Shown piece by piece: positions 60,075 to 64,000 of a DNA stretch of 64,000 nt. The DNA comes from Cristatella mucedo. Lineage: Eukaryota; Bryozoa; Phylactolaemata; Cristatellidae. Below the pieces are notes generated by a model. The model was not told the DNA's origin. It made no database searches and was given only the letters and a program-made list of their open reading frames with translations. Position numbers and translations under genes: made by a program. The stretch covers positions 4,208,501 through 4,272,500 of the forward strand of contig WPIO01000014.1 of the NCBI GenBank assembly GCA_009760855.2. Direction: 5' to 3'. Every line of letters begins with the position of its first letter. Position 1 is the first letter of the stretch.

Positions 60075-60835
60075 AAATGTGTCTTTTTTGCACCTGAATA
60101 TTTAGCTATAGATGGATTTCGTACTTCGCCTTCTTGCTGTGGTTCAGTAACGCGGTGAAAGTAGAACCCGCATCGCCCCAATATCATACTCGACGACCTT
60201 GGATAGCACTAGTGAATTTTCCGATAATATGTTATCACCATATACTCGATGTGCTGTGTTTTTTATTTTTAATTTCTCCACATAGTTTGAGTAAGAACTG
60301 CTTTATGCCAGAGAGTCTACGTCAGCAAGCGTGCTCAAAGGGCTGGCCGGGGTAAGACCAGTGCAGCTGTGAGCTAAGATTGGGCGATAACAGTTCCATG
60401 TATGGGAACAGTTTTTCTCCATACTAGCTAATGATTTTGAAAATTTCCGTAAGTTACGTATGCCTTCTGCTTCCTCCTTAATCTCTCCAGGACGTCGATG
60501 CTAGCTCGAATGACGAACGGAAGCTCTGGGGCGCTACCAAAAGGGGTCATTATACAGAGAGCTCAAAAAGCTGGAGTGCCATTGCCCCATTGAACTATTT
60601 GAAGTTCATAGTTATGTGAAGTTCAATTAGTTTAACATCCCATTTCAGCCATGAGTACACATGCAAATTATCACTCACAATTGCTGTCCCGATATATCCA
60701 TATATATATTCGTCATGAAGGATTCAACAGAGTTACGTAAAATCAGTGACTGACTTACGAACTACCTAACTGATTAACGGAACTATATTATTATAAGGTT
60801 TAAGGGAAGGTACATGTACTTTTGTCTCAGGGTCT
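60075..60835. other. Stretch upstream of KIF9 with nothing recognised
   Basis: No exon or repeat copy that I can assign; the plus frame 60134-60355 has no support. Confidence 0.35.
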
Positions 60836-60837
60836 TA

Positions 60838-60892
60838 TCCCAGGTGTAAGGTGCTCGCTCATTACGACCAAGGCTGTAGGGGCTCGGGCTTG
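60838..60892 (+). mobile_element. SINE family A head fragment
   Basis: Only the tRNA-like part is visible (aggtgtaaggtgctcgctca, cgaccaaggctg, ggggctcgggc). It stops next to the family C repeat copy. Confidence 0.45.
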
Positions 60893-60899
60893 TGAGGGC

Positions 60900-61145
60900 G
60901 GCTTAATGTAATGTATCTCCTTCCATAACTCCACAAAGCCACAGTGGATGTTAAGCAGGAGATTTTTATGTCGTTCACTCACAGCCTAAGCGGCTTTCGG
61001 CCAACAGACTTCGTCTCGCGAAATAAAGAGAAAGTGGGAAGCATAGCAGAGTCAGTAGAACAGTTGAGGTAGTGAGCGGCATGGAAGTAGCAGCTCAGGA
61101 CAGCTGGAAAGGATGCCCCATAGTTGTCGTTGCGTAGAACGAAGT
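60900..61145 (-). repeat. Unclassified repeat family C, copy 3
   Basis: Same orientation as 42240-42560 and closely similar (cacagcctaagcggctttcg, gaagcatagcagagtcagta, gttgaggtagtgagcggcat, agcagctcaggacagctgg). Confidence 0.75.
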
Positions 61146-61261
61146 CCCTCAAGCGAGTGGACGTACTTCCGACTACGGCTGTATTATATCATGCGCGGCA
61201 ACACACACGAGCTAGCGTACATGTGGATGTAATAGACGTCTTGCTAGCAGCACCAGAGCTC

Positions 61262-61512
61262 TCGGAGAGAAAAGAAGAGCCGGAAAGAGAGAGGTGATGG
61301 CGTCCACACAGACCGGTGGACAGGCAGAAAGTACTTTGCTGCAGGGCTAGCGGGTCATACGACTCTGGTGACCAGTTGCAATTAAATCCAGCTTAGTTAG
61401 CTGTTACCGTCTGACTGTAGCGTATAACGAGCTGGTAGGCAGTGCCCGTAGACCGATCGTAGAGGTATGAGTCTGGGTGGGGCGGAACATTTCCGGGCGT
61501 GGCCACGCCCAC
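61262..61512 (+). repeat. Direct repeat D, left copy
   Basis: About 250 bp that recurs at 62340-62592 in the same orientation. Shared words in order: gcgtccac, gctgcagggctagcgg, ttgcaattaaatc, tagttag / cagttag, gagctggt, gggtggggcggaaca. The interval holds a SINE and no open frame that I can assign. Confidence 0.8.
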
Positions 61513-61747
61513 AACGGGTCCCCACCGGTCGCTCGGCGAGAGACCATGCGTCGAAAACGAGCGTAACCGAGTATTCAAAAACAGGAACGTCGAGCGAGGT
61601 CGAGGCTCGTGTGAAGCGGAGCGCAGTTTAGGTGCGGTTCGAGGACCAGTGGTCGTCAGCCGAAAGCGACAGTGTAGTAGTCACCTACATTGGGGCATGC
61701 GCCTTAGACCAGCACATAGTAGCAGCACAGTCAAATATTAAATATAA

Positions 61748-61888
61748 TTCATTTGCATAGCGCCCCAAGAGAACTTAGTCTCTATACAGGCGCTTTACAT
61801 ATGCCTCCGGGCTCGAGCTCACGACCTCAGCCAGACCTTGGTCGGGGGCGAGCACCTTAACCGCTGGACCAAACCAGCTCGGCACAGT
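61748..61888 (-). mobile_element. SINE family A copy, reverse orientation
   Basis: One of the best-kept copies: tagcgccccaagagaacttag, tacaggcgctttacatatgc, ggctcgagctcacgacctca, gcgagcaccttaaccgctgg. It lies between the two D repeats. Confidence 0.85.
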
Positions 61889-62278
61889 CGGAACCGAACG
61901 GCGCCTGGTCGGCGGCGGTTTTTAAAATATAGCCGAACAGAAAATGTGTGGCGGGAAACATTACCGACAAGCACCGAGTAGTGGTGCAGTAGTGAAGGGC
62001 GTATCGGTTGGTCGTGGTCAGTTGGTCGCCGAGTTTCTCGATCGAGTAGGGTCGTCTGGTGTCATCGATGTGCGGTGTTCAACGGTCAGGGTCACCAATT
62101 TGTAGGAGCTCGGGCAAGGGATGACGGTGCGACGGAGAACGAAGCCCCCCACAGCGAACTGTAGTGATGACAACGACGTCTGTATTGCATCGCACGAAGG
62201 CTACGAAAGCGAGCGAACGTGCATACGCATGTAGTAGCCGTAGAGGTAGTGGCTCCGGAGCGCCAATAGAGAATGGAG

Positions 62279-62361
62279 AGTGAGAGAGAGAGAGAGAGAG
62301 AGTGTGAGAGAGAGTGAGAGAGAGTGAGAGAGAGAGAGAGAGGAGAGGAGAGAGAGAGAGG
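62279..62361. repeat. (GA)n microsatellite
   Basis: About 80 bp of GA repeat with a few GT and GGA interruptions, at the left edge of the right D repeat. Open frames across it are Ser-Leu artefacts. Confidence 0.95.
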
Positions 62362-62592
62362 AAGGGGAGAACGTGGATAGCGTCCACCAAGCCCGATGGC
62401 CAAGCAGAAAGTCGCTCGCTGCAGGGCTAGCGGTTCCATACGACCGCAGCCGACCCGTTGCAATTAAATCTAGCTCAGTTAGATTATATCGCCCGACTGC
62501 AGAGCCTAGCGAGCTGGTTGCAGAGCCCGTTGGCCGGGCCAGAGTGCTCCGAGTCCGGGTGGGGCGGAACAACATTGTGGGCGCAGTCACAC
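62340..62592 (+). repeat. Direct repeat D, right copy
   Basis: Partner of 61262-61512. The GA tract at its left edge is much longer than the short gagagagg at the matching place in the left copy, so the tract may have expanded from there. Confidence 0.8.
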
Positions 62593-62621
62593 CCTCAAGG
62601 TAATGAATTAGGGTCGTGTAT

Positions 62622-62718
62622 CCGGCGACTATTATCTACTGCATGTGGTGATAATAGGCATTAAGCTTTCTTCTGCCTCTAAATAAAATTGCGGCTGCTG
62701 AATCGGCTAACTTTATCT
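62622..62718 (+). mobile_element. Possible SINE family B tail fragment
   Basis: tgcatgtggtgataataggc and aattgcggctgctgaatcgg follow the order of the family B tail (ggtggtgatagccg, aggctgttaaatcagc). The head is absent and divergence is high. Confidence 0.35.
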
Positions 62719-62719
62719 T

Positions 62720-63485
62720 TTGTTATTATCATTGCAAGAAATATCTAATCGTACGACAGCCACTGCAGTCCCTATGCTGATCATGCCTAATAATGATCTC
62801 GCTTAGCTATTCTTCCGAATCATGCACACAACTAAAAAGCCATAATTCTTACCTTTTGGAATTGTATTTAAAGATATCAACTCATCATAAACCGGAGAGA
62901 ATCAGCGCTTATGTGATGCATTCAAGCTTATGACTTTCCACTACGAATAACTGACATATAAATGTAATGATGAACAAGCCTTTGCCAATTTTTTAAGTTT
63001 GTATATAGCAAACAGAGTCGTCGGGAATTTGACCACTTTTTCCTAGGAAATGTCGAATTATGTATCATTTGTCTTGGAAGTTGTATTCTCTGGATGACCC
63101 TAGGCTTCCGATCCTGTACCTTCTTTTGTCTTTGTTCGATTCTTTAGTGAAGGAATGGGGAGATCGATAAATACACCCTCTTCTAGCTTGCAACCGTGAA
63201 AAATCCCTGAAAACTATAGCTTCATTTTTCGAAGGCGGGCCTGTGTGTCCGCTGATATAGATGGCCCCACTGACTGCCAACATTAGAATTAATATTTAAC
63301 GGAGCAAATTTGTATAGCAGAAAAAATTAAAACGCATTTCAAAGTTATATTTATTAATTGTTTTTAAATTGAATGTAACTTTAATATGAATAAATATGTT
63401 AGTCGGTGCCGATCTGCATTGTGCTTTGTATGAGGAACTTGTTGACAATCGTTAAATTCATATTAATTATATAAATAAATCTAAT
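62720..63485. other. Stretch with no recognised gene
   Basis: A/T-rich; the minus frame 63065-63283 has no support. Confidence 0.35.
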
Positions 63486-63487
63486 CG

Positions 63488-63568
63488 ATTCTCTTAGCGC
63501 TCTAAGAGAACTTAGTCTCTATTCAGGTGCCACGGGGCTCGAGTCCACGACCTCGGCCATCAAATAGG
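63488..63568 (-). mobile_element. SINE family A fragment, reverse orientation
   Basis: Tail (tagcgctctaagagaactta, gtctctattcagg) joined directly to the B-box region (ggggctcgagtccacgacct). The 3' arm of the stem-loop and most of the head are missing. Confidence 0.65.
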
Positions 63569-63594
63569 CGTATACTGTCAGCTCTCAGTGAAGA

Positions 63595-64000
63595 ATAACA
63601 ATAATACAAGTCTTGATATAGCGCTTTCAGAGAGCTCAATTTCTTTCTAGGCACTTTTCATTTGCTGAAAAGAAAGCACGATCGAATGGTTAGTGGTAGC
63701 ATGCTCAATAAACAACAGGAATAACATGGTTAGGGTGGCATACACAGGGTCAGCATGCAAGTATGGTTAGTGGCAGGATATACAGTGTCAGCACGCATAA
63801 GCACATAAAGGACGAATCACGTGGACCAACTAAATGCTGTGTAAATGAGTTTTTATTTTTTTTCAAATGTGGTCAAATTAGGGGATGTCGTGACGCAAGT
63901 CGGGAGTGAGTTCAAGGCTTTGGGAGCATACGAATTCAAGGCACGGTCTCCAAAGGATTTGAGGTTCCTAAAAGGTATGACTATACGATTTGATTCAGAA
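63595..64000 (-). mobile_element. LINE copy running off the window edge
   Basis: Stem-loop tail (atagcgctttcagagagctc, tttctaggcacttttca), 3' UTR with aacatggttagggtggcata, then the ORF C-terminus in reverse (gttcaaggctttgggagc). The rest lies beyond 64000. Confidence 0.8.

Noticed and set aside
62079-62590. Three overlapping minus frames of 103-129 codons
   Set aside because: They run through the GA microsatellite as Ser-Leu repeats and through repeat D; no gene features.

Overview
The window is nuclear DNA from an animal, most likely an invertebrate. The genes are split by GT-AG introns, the space between them is full of LINE/SINE-type retroelement copies, microsatellites and one degenerate Tc1-type DNA transposon, and the two recognisable genes are animal orthologues: SYS1 (Golgi) and KIF9 (cilium or flagellum). 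A KIF9 gene implies a species with motile cilia or a flagellated sperm. I cannot name the phylum from sequence alone. Nothing bacterial, plasmid-like or CRISPR-like is present.

Layout. Positions 1-3.1 kb hold no gene I recognise. A CpG-rich block (about 3.1-4.0 kb) precedes a three-exon plus-strand gene of unknown function (4248-5098; 237 residues; introns of 74 and 63 bp). From 6.0 to 17.3 kb the DNA is mostly retroelement debris: LINE 3' ends, tRNA-headed SINEs, a 15-bp minisatellite and long AT and GA tracts. From 20.4 to 22.5 kb there are plausible plus-strand coding exons of one or two unrecognised genes. SYS1 lies on the minus strand from 32820 to 26579, in three coding exons with a 5.7-kb intron. 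A dead Tc1-like element (about 34.3-35.7 kb) with decayed inverted ends sits upstream of it. A possible small minus-strand gene (36.8-37.2 kb) and a second GC-rich block (37.8-38.4 kb) follow. KIF9 lies on the minus strand from 59720 to 47283 in eleven supported coding exons that join in frame; a weak candidate for the missing last exon is at 44422-44547. LINE and SINE copies sit inside the KIF9 introns. From 60.8 to 64 kb there are more repeats, including a direct-repeat pair about 1.08 kb apart.

Repeat biology. One LINE family (CR1/L2-like reverse transcriptase C-terminus, tail of ATT triplets) and one tRNA-headed SINE family share the same 3' end, which folds into a stem-loop. This suggests that the SINE is mobilised by the LINE. 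A second SINE family has two conserved adjacent hairpins. A third, unclassified repeat of about 250-300 bp occurs in five diverged copies in both orientations. All exon boundaries were read by eye from splice consensus, frame continuity and remembered family resemblance; no alignment was run.
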